A stretch of 25,465 nt of DNA from JAZDJP01 sp043803805 (lineage in GTDB: Bacteria > Planctomycetota > JAZDJP01): positions 1-25,465 of the forward strand of contig JAZDJP010000093.1 of the NCBI GenBank assembly GCA_043803805.1, given 5' to 3'. Below are positions 7,609 to 17,685 of the stretch, in pieces; within the stretch, counting starts at the first letter, position 1; each line of letters begins with the position of its first letter. Position numbers and translations under genes: made by a program. The notes beneath the pieces were generated by a model that worked only from the letters and a program-made list of their open reading frames with translations, did no database searches and was not told where the DNA came from.

Positions 7609-9345
7609 TTATCCGAGCCGCTTCACGAGCGATTCGAGTTCCGTCCGGACCGGCGTCGGCAGACGCGTACCCAGCCGGTCGAAGAACATCTTCACGTCCG
7701 CCGCTTCGGTTTTCCAGTCGGACGCGTTCACCCGGAGGAGTTCCTCCATCGCGCCATTGGCGAGCGCCAGGCCTTCCGTGTCAATGGCGCCGGGGGCCGG
7801 GACGAACCCGATGGGCGTTTCCCGGGCCGCTCCGCGTTTTGCGGCGCGGTCGAGGATCCAGGCCAGGACCCGGACGTTCTCCCCGAAGCCGGGCCAGAGG
7901 AATTTCCCGTCGTTGCCCGCGCGGAACCAGTTCACATGGAAGATGGGGGGCGGGTCGTGCAGGATCTTTCCCGTCGCCAGCCAGTGGCCCAGGTAGTCCC
8001 CCAGATGATAGCCGCAGAAGGGGAGCATCGCCATCGGATCGCGGCGGGTGACACCGACCGTGCCGATGGCCGCGGCGGTCGTCTCGGAGGCCATGGAAGC
8101 GCCGACGAAGACCCCGTGGGTCCAGTCGAAGGACTGGTAGATGAGCGGCGCCAGGCGCGACCGGCGTCCCCCGAAGATGAAGGCCGAGATCGGAACGCCT
8201 TCCGGGTCCTCCCAGTGCGGCGAGAGGCATGGGCAATTCCGGGCCGGAGCGGTGAATCGTGAATTCGGGTGGGCCGCCTTCCCGGCGCCGGCGGTCCAGG
8301 GACGGCCCTGCCAGTCGGCCAGGCCTTCCGGCGCGGGTCCCATGCCCTCCCACCAGGGCTCGTTGGCCGGCGAGAGGGCGACATTCGTGAAGATGGAATT
8401 TTTCCGGAGGGATGCCAAGGCGTTGGGGTTTGTCCCCGGTCCCGTTCCCGGCGCCACGCCGAAGAACCCGGCCTCGGGATTCACGGCCCAGAGCCGGCCG
8501 TCCTTCCCGGGACGGATCCAGGCGATGTCGTCGCCGACCGTCCAGACCTTCCAGCCGCGGCCGGCCCAGGCCGGGACCATCATGGCGAGGTTCGTTTTCC
8601 CGCAGGCGCTCGGGAGGGCGGCGGCGATGTAGCGGATCTCGCCGGCGGGATTCTCCACCCCCAGGATGAGCATGTGCTCGGCGAGCCATCCTTCCTCGCG
8701 GGCAATCCAGCTCGCGATGCGCAGGGACAGGCATTTCTTCCCCAGAAGGGCATTCCCGCCGTAGCCGGAGCCCACGCTCCAGATCAGTTTCTCCTCCGGG
8801 AAGTGGAGGATGAACCGCCGGGCGGGATCGAGGTCTCCGAGGGAGTGGAATCCGGGATAAAATTCACCGGTTTTCTCAAGGGTGTCGAGGGCGATCGTTC
8901 CCATCCGCGTCATGATCCGCATGCTCGCCACGACGTACCGGCTGTCGGTGATTTCAATGCCGACCTTGGCGTGGGGGGAACCGGGCGGGCCCATGAGGAA
9001 GGGCATGACGTACATCGTGCGATCTTCCATCGCCCGATCGAAGAGCTTCCCGACCTTTTCGCGGGCCTCGCGGGGGCTCATCCAGTTGTTGGTGGGGCCG
9101 GCGTCCTCCCGGTGCTCCGTGCAGATGTATGTCAGATGCTCCGTCCGCGCGACGTCGCTCGGGTGGCTTCGGTGCAGGTAACTGCCCGGGCAGGTGGATT
9201 CGTTCAGGCGGATGAATTCGCCTTCGTCGAGCATGGTCTGGACGAGTTTCTCATGTTCGGCGTCCGAGCCGTCGCACCAGTGGATGTGTTTCGGTTGGGC
9301 GATGCGGGCGCATTCGTCCACCCATTTTGCGAGTGAGGCGTTCAT
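7609..9345 (-). CDS. pckG: Phosphoenolpyruvate carboxykinase (GTP)
   Basis: This 578-residue enzyme interconverts oxaloacetate plus GTP with phosphoenolpyruvate plus CO2, the entry step of gluconeogenesis. The GTP-class P-loop PSACGKTN spans residues 245-252 and includes the reactive Cys of this class. Other family blocks are GGNALLGKKC and the C-terminal NWFRAGNDGKFLWPGFGENVR. I chose ATG 9345 (MNASLAKWVDEC) because it matches the usual family N-terminus and has CGGAG upstream. The frame stays open to 9420, but that part overlaps the promoter and repeat DNA. ATP-type enzymes lack this P-loop form, so the GTP assignment is firm. Confidence 0.95.
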   Translation of the reverse strand: MNASLAKWVDECARIAQPKHIHWCDGSDAEHEKLVQTMLDEGEFIRLNESTCPGSYLHRSHPSDVARTEHLTYICTEHREDAGPTNNWMSPREAREKVGKLFDRAMEDRTMYVMPFLMGPPGSPHAKVGIEITDSRYVVASMRIMTRMGTIALDTLEKTGEFYPGFHSLGDLDPARRFILHFPEEKLIWSVGSGYGGNALLGKKCLSLRIASWIAREEGWLAEHMLILGVENPAGEIRYIAAALPSACGKTNLAMMVPAWAGRGWKVWTVGDDIAWIRPGKDGRLWAVNPEAGFFGVAPGTGPGTNPNALASLRKNSIFTNVALSPANEPWWEGMGPAPEGLADWQGRPWTAGAGKAAHPNSRFTAPARNCPCLSPHWEDPEGVPISAFIFGGRRSRLAPLIYQSFDWTHGVFVGASMASETTAAAIGTVGVTRRDPMAMLPFCGYHLGDYLGHWLATGKILHDPPPIFHVNWFRAGNDGKFLWPGFGENVRVLAWILDRAAKRGAARETPIGFVPAPGAIDTEGLALANGAMEELLRVNASDWKTEAADVKMFFDRLGTRLPTPVRTELESLVKRLG

Positions 9346-9381
9346 GGCATTTGTTCTCCGCGTCCCCTGAAAATCGGGGTA

Positions 9382-9409
9382 ATCGTAGCGGGGAATCGCG
9401 CGATGGCAA
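9382..9409 (-). promoter_or_regulatory. Promoter of pckG
   Basis: On the minus strand, TTGCCA (9409-9404) and TACGAT (9387-9382) are 16 bases apart, which would place the start of transcription about 30 bases before the pckG ATG. The -35 box lies right next to the CACGAAA repeat block. Confidence 0.5.
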
Positions 9410-9410
9410 C

Positions 9411-9446
9411 CACGAAACACTCAACACGGAACACGAAATCACGAAA
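9411..9446. repeat. 7-bp phased repeat, core CAC
   Basis: Four consecutive 7-mers starting with CAC begin at 9411, 9418, 9425 and 9432: CACGAAA, CACTCAA, CACGGAA and CACGAAA. One extra base precedes a fifth unit, CACGAAA at 9440. Related pieces follow at about 9468-9484 (CACGAAAA twice) and 9505-9520 (TTCCGTGG twice). It lies between pckG and the suf terminator. Confidence 0.7.
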
Positions 9447-9478
9447 GTATGGGATTGTCATAGTCACCACGAAAACAC

Positions 9479-9508
9479 GAAAAAGAGGAAGGGATGATGC
9501 CGCCTTCC
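9479..9508 (-). terminator. Candidate intrinsic terminator of the suf operon
   Basis: Downstream of sufT on the minus strand, GGAAGG (9508-9503) pairs with CCTTCC (9492-9487) across a 10-base loop and is followed by a T-rich run with five consecutive T at 9484-9480. The stem is short, so this is a moderate call. Confidence 0.5.
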
Positions 9509-9522
9509 GTGGTTCCGTGGTG

Positions 9523-9981
9523 TTACAACAGGCCCAGTTCAAGTTTCGCCGCATCGCTCATCCGGTCCGGGCTCCAGGGCGGGTCCCAGACGATGTCGAG
9601 GGTGACCGATCCCGCCCCCGGCATGGCGGCGACCTTCCGGCGGATCTCGCTCGGGAGGGATTCGATGACCGGGCAGTTGGGGGTGGTGAGGGTCATCGCG
9701 ATGGAAACGTCGTTCGCCGGCGTCACGGCGACATTGTAAATCAGTCCCAGTTCGTAGATGTTGAGGGGGAGTTCGGGATCGTAACAGGATTTCAGCGTCT
9801 GAATGACCAGGTCGTGGAACGTTCCCGGCGCCGGCGGGACGCCTCCCGGGGCGGGAACGGGGGCCGCCGATGCGGTTCCTTCGGGAGACATCGGTGAGGG
9901 GGGCGGAACGGACCCGGTGGTTCCATTGGGGGGCGGAAGTTTCGGCTCCGGCGCCGGGGGGGGGATATGGGGAGACGTCAT
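9523..9981 (-). CDS. sufT: SufT-like Fe-S assembly protein (MIP18/DUF59 family)
   Basis: This 152-residue protein carries a DUF59 domain from about residue 54 to the end, with the family blocks SCYDPELPLNIYELGLIY and TTPNCPVIESLP. SufT/MIP18 proteins help deliver or mature Fe-S clusters and are often the last gene of suf operons, as here. The first 50 or so residues are a Pro/Ala/Gly-rich low-complexity extension that the family usually lacks. An internal ATG (MSPEGTA) is a possible later start. The gene is separated from sufU by the 8-bp phased repeat array. Confidence 0.88.
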   Translation of the reverse strand: MTSPHIPPPAPEPKLPPPNGTTGSVPPPSPMSPEGTASAAPVPAPGGVPPAPGTFHDLVIQTLKSCYDPELPLNIYELGLIYNVAVTPANDVSIAMTLTTPNCPVIESLPSEIRRKVAAMPGAGSVTLDIVWDPPWSPDRMSDAAKLELGLL

Positions 9982-9986
9982 TCTTC

Positions 9987-10050
9987 CACTCCTCGACTCT
10001 TCGACTTATGGACTCGGTGACTTCCAGACTCGCCGACTCGCGGACTGTTT
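9987..10050. repeat. 8-bp phased repeat array, core GACT
   Basis: GACT occurs at 9995, 10003, 10011, 10019, 10027, 10035 and 10043, seven units at exactly 8-bp spacing. A degenerate unit (CACT) sits in phase at 9987. The other four bases of each unit vary. The array fills nearly the whole sufU-sufT gap and ends at the sufU stop codon. Confidence 0.85.
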
Positions 10051-10502
10051 TATTCCGTTGATACCGGTTCTTGTTTTCCTTCCAGCGCCGCGTGAAGGGC
10101 GTGCCAGGCGAGCGATGCGCACTTCACCCGGATGGGAAACTGGCGCACGCCCCCGAGGACGGCCAGTTTCCCGAGCGACGCCGTGTTGATTTCCTTCTCG
10201 AAATCGGAGGTCACCATGGCGTGAAATTTGCCGAAAAGTTCCGCCACCTCCGCCCGGGTCTTCCCCTTCACGGCCTCCGTCATGAGGGAGGCCGAGGCCT
10301 TCGAGATGGCGCAGCCGGCGCCCTCGAAGGACACGTCCTTCACGGTGTCGTTTTCAATGGTCAGATACACCGTGAACTGGTCCCCGCAGAGGGGATTATA
10401 CCCTTTCGCGGAGGCGCTTGCCGGCGCGATCCTCCGGAAATTCCGGGGCGTCCGGTTGTGGTCCAGGATGACGTCCTGATAGAGTTCGTCAAGTTCAGAC
10501 AT
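10050..10502 (-). CDS. sufU: SufU, sulfur-transfer partner of SufS
   Basis: This 150-residue NifU-N/IscU-like protein has the zinc or cluster ligands C39 and D41 (NPLCGDQ), C64 (GAGCAISKAS) and C128 (RVKCASLAW). The spacing between C64 and C128 includes the insertion that distinguishes SufU from IscU. In Firmicutes, zinc-bound SufU accepts persulfide sulfur from SufS. The start is 22 bases after the sufS stop. No IscU-type scaffold gene is present nearby. Confidence 0.93.
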   Translation of the reverse strand: MSELDELYQDVILDHNRTPRNFRRIAPASASAKGYNPLCGDQFTVYLTIENDTVKDVSFEGAGCAISKASASLMTEAVKGKTRAEVAELFGKFHAMVTSDFEKEINTASLGKLAVLGGVRQFPIRVKCASLAWHALHAALEGKQEPVSTE

Positions 10503-10524
10503 CTAAATACCTCGTATGCCGTCG

Positions 10525-11763
10525 TTATTTGAATATCTCCCGCACCTTCTCCAGTCCTCGCACCAGGGCATCCACATCCGCCTCGGAATTATAGAAGGTG
10601 AACGACGCGCGCGCCGTCGCCGGCACGCCCAGGCGCTCCATGAGGGGCTGGGCGCAGTGGTGGCCCGCCCGGATGGCGACCCCAACGCTATCCAGAACGG
10701 TTCCGATGTCGTGCGGGTGGACGCCGTCCATCACGAAGGACAGCACCCCGGTCTTCGCCCGGGCCGTCCCCAACACACGCACGCCGGGAAGAGCGGCGAC
10801 GCGTTCCGTCGCCATCCGCAGGAGTTCCGCTTCGTGGCGTTCGGCCCCGGCGCGATCCAGACGCGCCAGGTAATCCACCGCCGCCCCGAGCCCGATGACC
10901 TCCGCGATGGCCGGCGTCCCCGCTTCGAATCGCCCCGGGGGGGCCTTGTAGGTTGTTTTTTCGAACGTGACCGAGAGGATCATGTCTCCGCCGCCCTGCC
11001 AGGGGGGCATTTTTTCGAGGTGGGCGCGTTTCCCGTAGAGTACCCCGATGCCCGTCGGGCCATATAGTTTATGCCCGGAGAACGCGTAGAAATCGCAGTC
11101 GAGGTCGCGGACGTCCACCGGGAAGTGGGGCACCGCCTGGGCCCCGTCCACGAGGACCGGGATGCCCTTGGCGTGGGCTTTCGCGATCATGTCGCGCACG
11201 GGGTTCACGGTGCCCAGGGCGTTCGAAACGTGGGTCACCGCCACCAGGCGCGTTCGCGGGGTGAGGCGCTTTTCGTATTCTTCAATAATGAGTTCCCCGG
11301 CGTCGTTCATGGGGATGACGGAGAGCCGCGCCCCCGCCGCTTCGCAGAGCATCTGCCAGGGGACGATGTTCGAGTGGTGCTCGTGGATGGAGAGGAGAAT
11401 CTCGTCGCCCGCCTTCACCGCGGCCCGGCCGAACGACGCGGCCACGAGATTCACGGCCTCCGTCGTGCCGCGGACGAAGACGATCTCCGCGGCTGATCCG
11501 GCGTTGAGGAAGCCGCGGATTTTTTCGCGGACGCCCTCGTAAGCGCCGGTGGCCTCCTGCGAGAGGAAATGCACCCCGCGGTGGATGTTCGCGTTCTCAC
11601 GACGGAGGAAGTTCCGCACGGCCCGGATGACGGACTCCGGTTTCTGGCTCGTCGCGGCGTTGTCGAGGTAGGCGAGGGGATGTTTTTGGACGCGCCGGGA
11701 GAGGATGGGGAAATTCGCGCGGACGTCCGAAAGATTGAACGGGATGGGCGTGGAGGATGTCAT
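10525..11763 (-). CDS. sufS: Cysteine desulfurase SufS
   Basis: This 412-residue PLP enzyme converts cysteine to alanine and captures the sulfur as a persulfide. The PLP lysine is K232 (FSGHKLYGPTG), and the persulfide cysteine is C370 in RAGHHCAQPLM, the short-loop form of group II desulfurases. I chose ATG 11763 (MTSSTPIPFN). It lies 4 bases after the sufD stop, with a G-rich Shine-Dalgarno within the end of sufD. The upstream 33 in-frame codons overlap sufD and are not needed. It sits between sufD and sufU as expected. Confidence 0.95.
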   Translation of the reverse strand: MTSSTPIPFNLSDVRANFPILSRRVQKHPLAYLDNAATSQKPESVIRAVRNFLRRENANIHRGVHFLSQEATGAYEGVREKIRGFLNAGSAAEIVFVRGTTEAVNLVAASFGRAAVKAGDEILLSIHEHHSNIVPWQMLCEAAGARLSVIPMNDAGELIIEEYEKRLTPRTRLVAVTHVSNALGTVNPVRDMIAKAHAKGIPVLVDGAQAVPHFPVDVRDLDCDFYAFSGHKLYGPTGIGVLYGKRAHLEKMPPWQGGGDMILSVTFEKTTYKAPPGRFEAGTPAIAEVIGLGAAVDYLARLDRAGAERHEAELLRMATERVAALPGVRVLGTARAKTGVLSFVMDGVHPHDIGTVLDSVGVAIRAGHHCAQPLMERLGVPATARASFTFYNSEADVDALVRGLEKVREIFK

Positions 11764-11767
11764 GGCG

Positions 11768-13092
11768 TCAGTCCCCGCGGAATTTTTTCGTGAGATGATC
11801 ATCCAGGGTCTCCCGCACGGCGGGATTCTCCATGTTCCGGAGGATGTCCGCCGCAAATCCATAGATGAGGAGGCCCGCCGCCGCGCGGGCGTCGAGCCCC
11901 CGGCTCTTTAAATAAAACAGGGCGTTGTCATCGAGGTTGCCCGCCGTCGCGCCGTGGGAGCATTTTACATCATCGGCGAGGATCTCGAGCTCCGGACGGG
12001 CGTCCGCGCGGGCCCCGGCCGACAAAACAAGATTCCGGCAGGTCTGGCGGGCGTCCGTCTTTTGCGCGCCGCGGCGCACCACGATGCGGCCGTGGAAGAC
12101 CGATCGGGACCCGTCCTCGAGAACGCCCTTGTACAATTCCGTGCTCCGCCCGCCCGGCGCGGCATGGTCGATGAGCGTGTGATGGTCCACGTGCCGGCGG
12201 CCGTCCGCGAGGGTCAGCCCATATAAAAATACGCGGGCGTCCGTTCCGGCGAGCGTCACCGCGAGGTCGTTCCGGGAGAGTTTCGCCCCCCGGGCGACCG
12301 CGAACGCGACAAGGCGCGCCCCGGCCCCGACCGAGGCGTGGAGGGTCCCGGCGTGGAGGGCATCCGGCGCATATTCCTGGAGGGTGTAGTGGGTGACGTC
12401 GCTTCCCGCGCCGGCGTGGATCTCGGTGACGGCGTTCGCGAAGGCCGGCGCCCCGGGGAGCGACCGGTGGTGCTCGACGACGGCCGCCCGGGCGTTCCGC
12501 CCGATGACGATGAACGTCCGGGAGAAGGCGAATGCCGCGGCGGGGCCTCCCGCGAGGAAGACGAGGTGGATCGGCTCCGGGAGGATCGCGCCGTCCGGCA
12601 CAATCACAAAGGCTCCGTCCGGGAAGACCGCGGTGTTGAGGGTGGCGAGGGAATCCGGAAGGGCTCCGGCCAGGGCGCCGAGATGCGGCGCGCCCGGCGC
12701 GAGTTTCTCCGCGAGGGGGCCGACGTGGAACCCGTGGCGGGCGAGAGAAAAAACGGGCGTCTCCGGGGAGAACTGCCGGACGGAGGAAAGTTCGCCGGAG
12801 AATCGCCCGTTCAGAAACACCAGGCGCGGGGCGCCGGCCGGCGCCGGCAGATCCGCCAGGATCGCCCGGGCGGCGTCCGCGGCCTCCGGCGGGGCGTCCG
12901 TCCCGGTGAAGGCGGCGAAGGGGGCGGCGTTCGTGTGACGCCAATTTTCATTCCTGGGGCCGGGGAAGCCTTCCGCCGAAAAGAGTTCCGCGGCGTGCGC
13001 GCGGAGTTCCCGCAGGAAGGCGGGCTCCCCCCGGGCGCGCGCCGCGGCGCGGCCGAGGGCCTCCGTGCAGGCGGGGGTGGGGACGAGTTTCG

Positions 13093-13096
<4 letters not shown>
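11768..13096 (-). CDS. sufD: Fe-S assembly complex subunit SufD
   Basis: This 442-residue protein has the beta-helical SufB/SufD core and the conserved C-terminal block CSHGATAGNLDDNALFYLKS. SufD pairs with SufB and the ATPase SufC to form the scaffold. I chose ATG 13096 (MTKLVPTPAC), whose ATGA overlaps the sufC stop by 4 bp. A longer in-frame extension upstream is the antisense-free shadow of sufC and has no family similarity. The N-terminal region contains NENWRHTN, a family-typical motif. Confidence 0.93.
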
Positions 13097-13887
<791 letters not shown>

Positions 13888-13923
13888 GGATGATGTTCCG
13901 TTCGTGTTCAGTTGTTCCTTCTG

Positions 13924-13955
13924 CGATTCGCGATAAACGATTCGCGATTCGCGCG

Positions 13956-13958
<3 letters not shown>
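13924..13958. repeat. 7-bp phased repeat, core CGAT
   Basis: CGATTCG, CGATAAA, CGATTCG and CGATTCG start at 13924, 13931, 13938 and 13945, exactly 7 bp apart. A degenerate fifth unit, CGCGTTA (13952-13958), contains the sufB stop codon. It occupies the sufB-sufC gap. Confidence 0.75.
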
Positions 13959-15385
<1,427 letters not shown>

Positions 15386-15389
<4 letters not shown>

Positions 15390-15898
15390 GCGGGGGCCTC
15401 CGGGGGGGCCGGCGCCGGGGCATCGGCCGGCAGGAGGGTGGCGTCGATCAGAGAGGGAAGCGCCGCGTGGTGCTCCCCCTTCCGGCACACCGTGCAGAGG
15501 GAGCGGGACGGGTCGTCGCCGCACCCGCCGCAGGCATCGAGAAAACGCAGGGCCTCCAGGAGATCCGCCTCCATCGCCGCCAGCCCTTCCCGTTTCCGGC
15601 GGGTTTCGGCGAGGGCATCCTGGTACAGGGCGCGCAGGCGCCGGGCGGCCTCCACCCCGTTCTTGCCGTCCTCCCAGGAGGCCACCGCCTCCCGGATCTT
15701 GAGCAACGGCATCCCCAATTCCTGGAGATGGCCGATCATGCGGACCCGGTTGATGTCATCCGGGGTGAAGAGGCGGAATCCGCCATCGGTGCGCCGGGCG
15801 GCCTTGATGAGGCCGATTTCCTCGTAATAGTGGATGGTGCGAAGGGTTTTCCCGGTGGCTTTGGCCAAGGTGCCGGCTTTGAGAAGGCGATTTTCCAT
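15386..15898 (-). CDS. MerR-family regulator with two CxxC pairs, first gene of the suf operon
   Basis: This 170-residue protein has a MerR-type winged helix (residues 5-72: GTLAKATGKTLRTIHYYEEI, then GGFRLFTPDDINRV), a coiled-coil dimer helix (about 82-120) and a short sensor end with C123, C126, C135 and C138, followed by H143 and H144. The cysteines could bind an Fe-S cluster, as SoxR does with its C-terminal cysteines, or zinc, or form disulfides. It is the first gene of the suf unit and overlaps sufB by 4 bp, so it very likely controls the operon and itself. Suf operons are usually governed by IscR/SufR-type proteins, which makes a MerR form unusual. The C-terminal 15 residues are Pro/Ala-rich. 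The ligand is unknown. Confidence 0.85.
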
Positions 15899-15913
15899 AC
15901 GGAATGAACCTTT

Positions 15914-15923
15914 ACGTTAACGT
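15914..15923. promoter_or_regulatory. Candidate operator of the suf operon
   Basis: ACGTTAACGT is a perfect 10-bp palindrome 16 bases upstream of the regulator start. Its centre, GTTAAC, is the same as in SoxR boxes. A TTGAAT (15939-15934, minus strand) lies upstream, and with a 19-base spacer the -10 would be TAAAGG (15914-15909). Long spacers are typical of MerR-controlled promoters, but the palindrome is not centred in this one, so the promoter call is tentative. Confidence 0.45.
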
Positions 15924-16087
15924 CATAGTTTACATTCAAAAATGCAGGTTTCCAATGGATTATTCCCGCAGGATAAATAATTTTTATCTTGTTTGTTTCC
16001 AATGAGTAGCGATTGATCATGTCATGAAAAAGTCCCCCCGGGTGCCATGGTGGGATGGGATAACGCGAAAGGATTTCGAGCGCACTA
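15924..16087. promoter_or_regulatory. AT-rich divergent control region between the suf and M20 units
   Basis: No gene is seen here. Base composition is clearly lower in G+C than the neighbours. A direct repeat, TTTCCAATG, occurs at 15949-15957 and 15996-16004. On the minus strand each copy gives TTGGAA, a possible -35 box for suf. No -10 box is convincing. Confidence 0.35.
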
Positions 16088-16115
16088 TTGACAAAACGCT
16101 CCGGCAACGCAGAAT
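16088..16115 (+). promoter_or_regulatory. Promoter of the 16122 gene, possibly leaderless
   Basis: TTGACA (16088-16093) and CAGAAT (16110-16115) are separated by 16 bases. Transcription would start at about 16121-16123, at or next to the ATG at 16122. No Shine-Dalgarno sequence is visible before that ATG, which fits a leaderless message. Confidence 0.5.
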
Positions 16116-16121
16116 GATGGT

Positions 16122-16424
16122 ATGGCGAGCGTCATTCAAGTCACCTGTCCCTGCTGTCGGACCACCCTCGAGGTGAATCCGGTGAACGGCCGGGTGGTTC
16201 AGCACTGGAAACCGGTCCGGCATGACGCCGGCGCCGATGTTCTCGAGGACACCCTCCAGAAAATCCGCGCCGACAAGGAGGCCCGGGGGACGCTTTTCGA
16301 GTCCGCCAAGGACAAGCTCGGCGAGAAGAAGAAAAAGGCCGAGGATCTCTTTAAGAAAGAAATCGAGCGCCTCAAGACCGAGGACGACGGCACGCCGCCG
16401 ATGAATCCGATGGATTTGGATTGA
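16122..16424 (+). CDS. Small conserved-looking CxxC protein with charged helix
   Basis: I do not recognise a named family for this 100-residue protein. The N-terminus has TCPCCRTTLEVN (C9, C11, C12), a half zinc-ribbon knuckle that might bind zinc as a dimer. Residues about 40-88 are a highly charged helix rich in Lys and Glu (KDKLGEKKKKAEDLFKKEIE), probably coiled coil, and the tail is Pro/Asp-rich. The stop is 7 bases before the M20 peptidase start, so the two are cotranscribed and probably coupled. The N-terminus suggests a metal- or nucleic-acid-binding accessory role; that is inference. Confidence 0.7.
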   Translation: MASVIQVTCPCCRTTLEVNPVNGRVVQHWKPVRHDAGADVLEDTLQKIRADKEARGTLFESAKDKLGEKKKKAEDLFKKEIERLKTEDDGTPPMNPMDLD

Positions 16425-16431
16425 GGTTGGC

Positions 16432-17535
16432 ATGAACCTGCGTGAATTCCTGGAAAAATCCATCGCCGACATGGTCGCCATTCCGAGCCTCAGCGGGAAC
16501 GAGGCGGCGATGGCGGATTACGTCATGGCCGAACTCCGCCGGGAGGGTCTTCCGGCGGAACGCGACGATCAGGATAACGTCTTCTGCCGGGTGGGGACGG
16601 GCACGCGGCGGCTCCATATCAACGCCCATACGGATACCGTTCCCGCCGTTCCCGGGTGGGCGACGGATCCCCTCGTGCCGGTGGTGAAGGGGGATTGCCT
16701 GTACGGGCTCGGCGCGACGGACTGCAAGGCGGGGCTTGCGGCGATGCTGTGGCTGGCCCCGCGAATCCGTCCGTCCGTCGAGGTGGTGTTCAGTTTCACC
16801 GTGTGCGAGGAGGCGGAGGTCCCCGGTCGCGGAAACGGCGCCCGCCGGGCGGCCGCCCGCGGCGGGGACTGGGCGATCACCGCCGAGCCGAGTTGCGACG
16901 CCGAGGGTCCCCGGTTGAGTCTGGGCACCCAGGCCCACGCCCTGGCCGAGGTGGTCTTCCGCGGGAAGGCGTCCCACAGCGCCCGTCCCGAGCGAGGGAT
17001 CAACGCCATCACCGCGGCCGCCCGGTTCTGCGCGGCCGTGGACGAAACCAACCGCCGCTACCCGGAGGTCGAGATCCGTCCCGGGGCGATCGCCCGCGGC
17101 AGCATGGCGGCGACGCTGATTTCCGGCGGCCGGCGGAACAACATCATTCCGGACGAATGCCGGGTGACGGTGAGCCGCCGCCTCGCTCCGGGGGAGGACG
17201 GCGGGACGCTCCGGGGGGAACTGGAGCGGATTCTGGCCGGGGAAGACGCGTCCTTTACCATCCGCGCCCGCGAGAACACCGCGCTCACCGATTTGAACGG
17301 AGCGCTCTTTGCCGCGGCCCGCGGGGCCATGATCGCCCAGGAGGGGCGCGAGCGTTACGGGTTCCAGCGGGGGCGGACGGATCTCACGATTTTCGCCGGG
17401 GCGGGGATGGACGTGCTGAATCTCGGCCCGGGCTTTGGCGGTTCCCTGCATTGCGTGGACGAGTTCGTGAACCTCCCGGTGGCGGCCCGGTGCGTGACGC
17501 TTCTGGAGCGGATCATCCTGGCGTTGCCGGGGTAA
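16432..17535 (+). CDS. M20-family metallohydrolase (ArgE/DapE-like)
   Basis: This 367-residue enzyme has the M20 metal-site pattern: H66 and D68 (AHTDTVP), D97 (ATDCKAG), E126-E127 (CEEAEVPG), E152 (TAEPS) and H340 (GSLHCVDEF). H182 in the lid domain (ASHSARPERGINAI) completes it. M20 enzymes remove acyl groups or cleave dipeptides. DapE, ArgE and aminoacylase types look alike at this level, and I cannot choose between them without a search. GAGG overlaps the upstream stop. The last 32 bases of the gene (LERIILALPG and stop) recur at 18281-18312, beyond the toxin-antitoxin pair. The gene looks intact. Confidence 0.85.
   Translation: MNLREFLEKSIADMVAIPSLSGNEAAMADYVMAELRREGLPAERDDQDNVFCRVGTGTRRLHINAHTDTVPAVPGWATDPLVPVVKGDCLYGLGATDCKAGLAAMLWLAPRIRPSVEVVFSFTVCEEAEVPGRGNGARRAAARGGDWAITAEPSCDAEGPRLSLGTQAHALAEVVFRGKASHSARPERGINAITAAARFCAAVDETNRRYPEVEIRPGAIARGSMAATLISGGRRNNIIPDECRVTVSRRLAPGEDGGTLRGELERILAGEDASFTIRARENTALTDLNGALFAAARGAMIAQEGRERYGFQRGRTDLTIFAGAGMDVLNLGPGFGGSLHCVDEFVNLPVAARCVTLLERIILALPG
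17504..17535 (+). repeat. Direct repeat copy A: 3' end of the M20 gene
   Basis: These 32 bases match 18281-18312 at 30 positions, and both differences are silent in the M20 reading frame (TTG/CTG and GGG/GGA). Similarity stops sharply on both sides. The copy runs from within a Leu codon to the stop codon. Confidence 0.85.
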
Positions 17536-17558
17536 AACGGCTCGAATAATCCTGACGA

Positions 17559-17586
17559 GTCCACTGTCCACAGCCCATGGCCTGCG
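17559..17586. repeat. 7-bp phased repeat, core GTC (degenerate)
   Basis: GTCCACT (17559) and GTCCACA (17566) are followed in phase by GCCCATG (17573) and GCCTGCG (17580). It is related to the GTC array at 19158-19185. Confidence 0.5.
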
Positions 17587-17614
17587 AATCCGCATGTCAT
17601 TTCATGGGTTTTGA

Positions 17615-17658
17615 GTTCCGGAGCGAAACGGCAACGACGCGGACGATTGCCGTGGAAC
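17615..17658. repeat. Nested hairpin beside the GTC repeat
   Basis: GTTCC (17615-17619) pairs with GGAAC (17654-17658), and inside it CGGCAA (17629-17634) pairs with TTGCCG (17647-17652). It is folded non-coding DNA next to a GTC heptad array, as also seen at 19158-19335. No gene is apparent. Confidence 0.5.
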
Positions 17659-17685
17659 AAAATTGGGTGCACAATCCGAACCCGG

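Noticed and set aside
9346..9420. Extra N-terminal residues of PEP carboxykinase
   Set aside because: They overlap the promoter and repeat DNA, and the family N-terminus and ribosome site fit the ATG at 9345.
9987..10050. CRISPR array
   Set aside because: Units are only 8 bp with a 4-base core; there are no long repeats or unique spacers and no cas genes.
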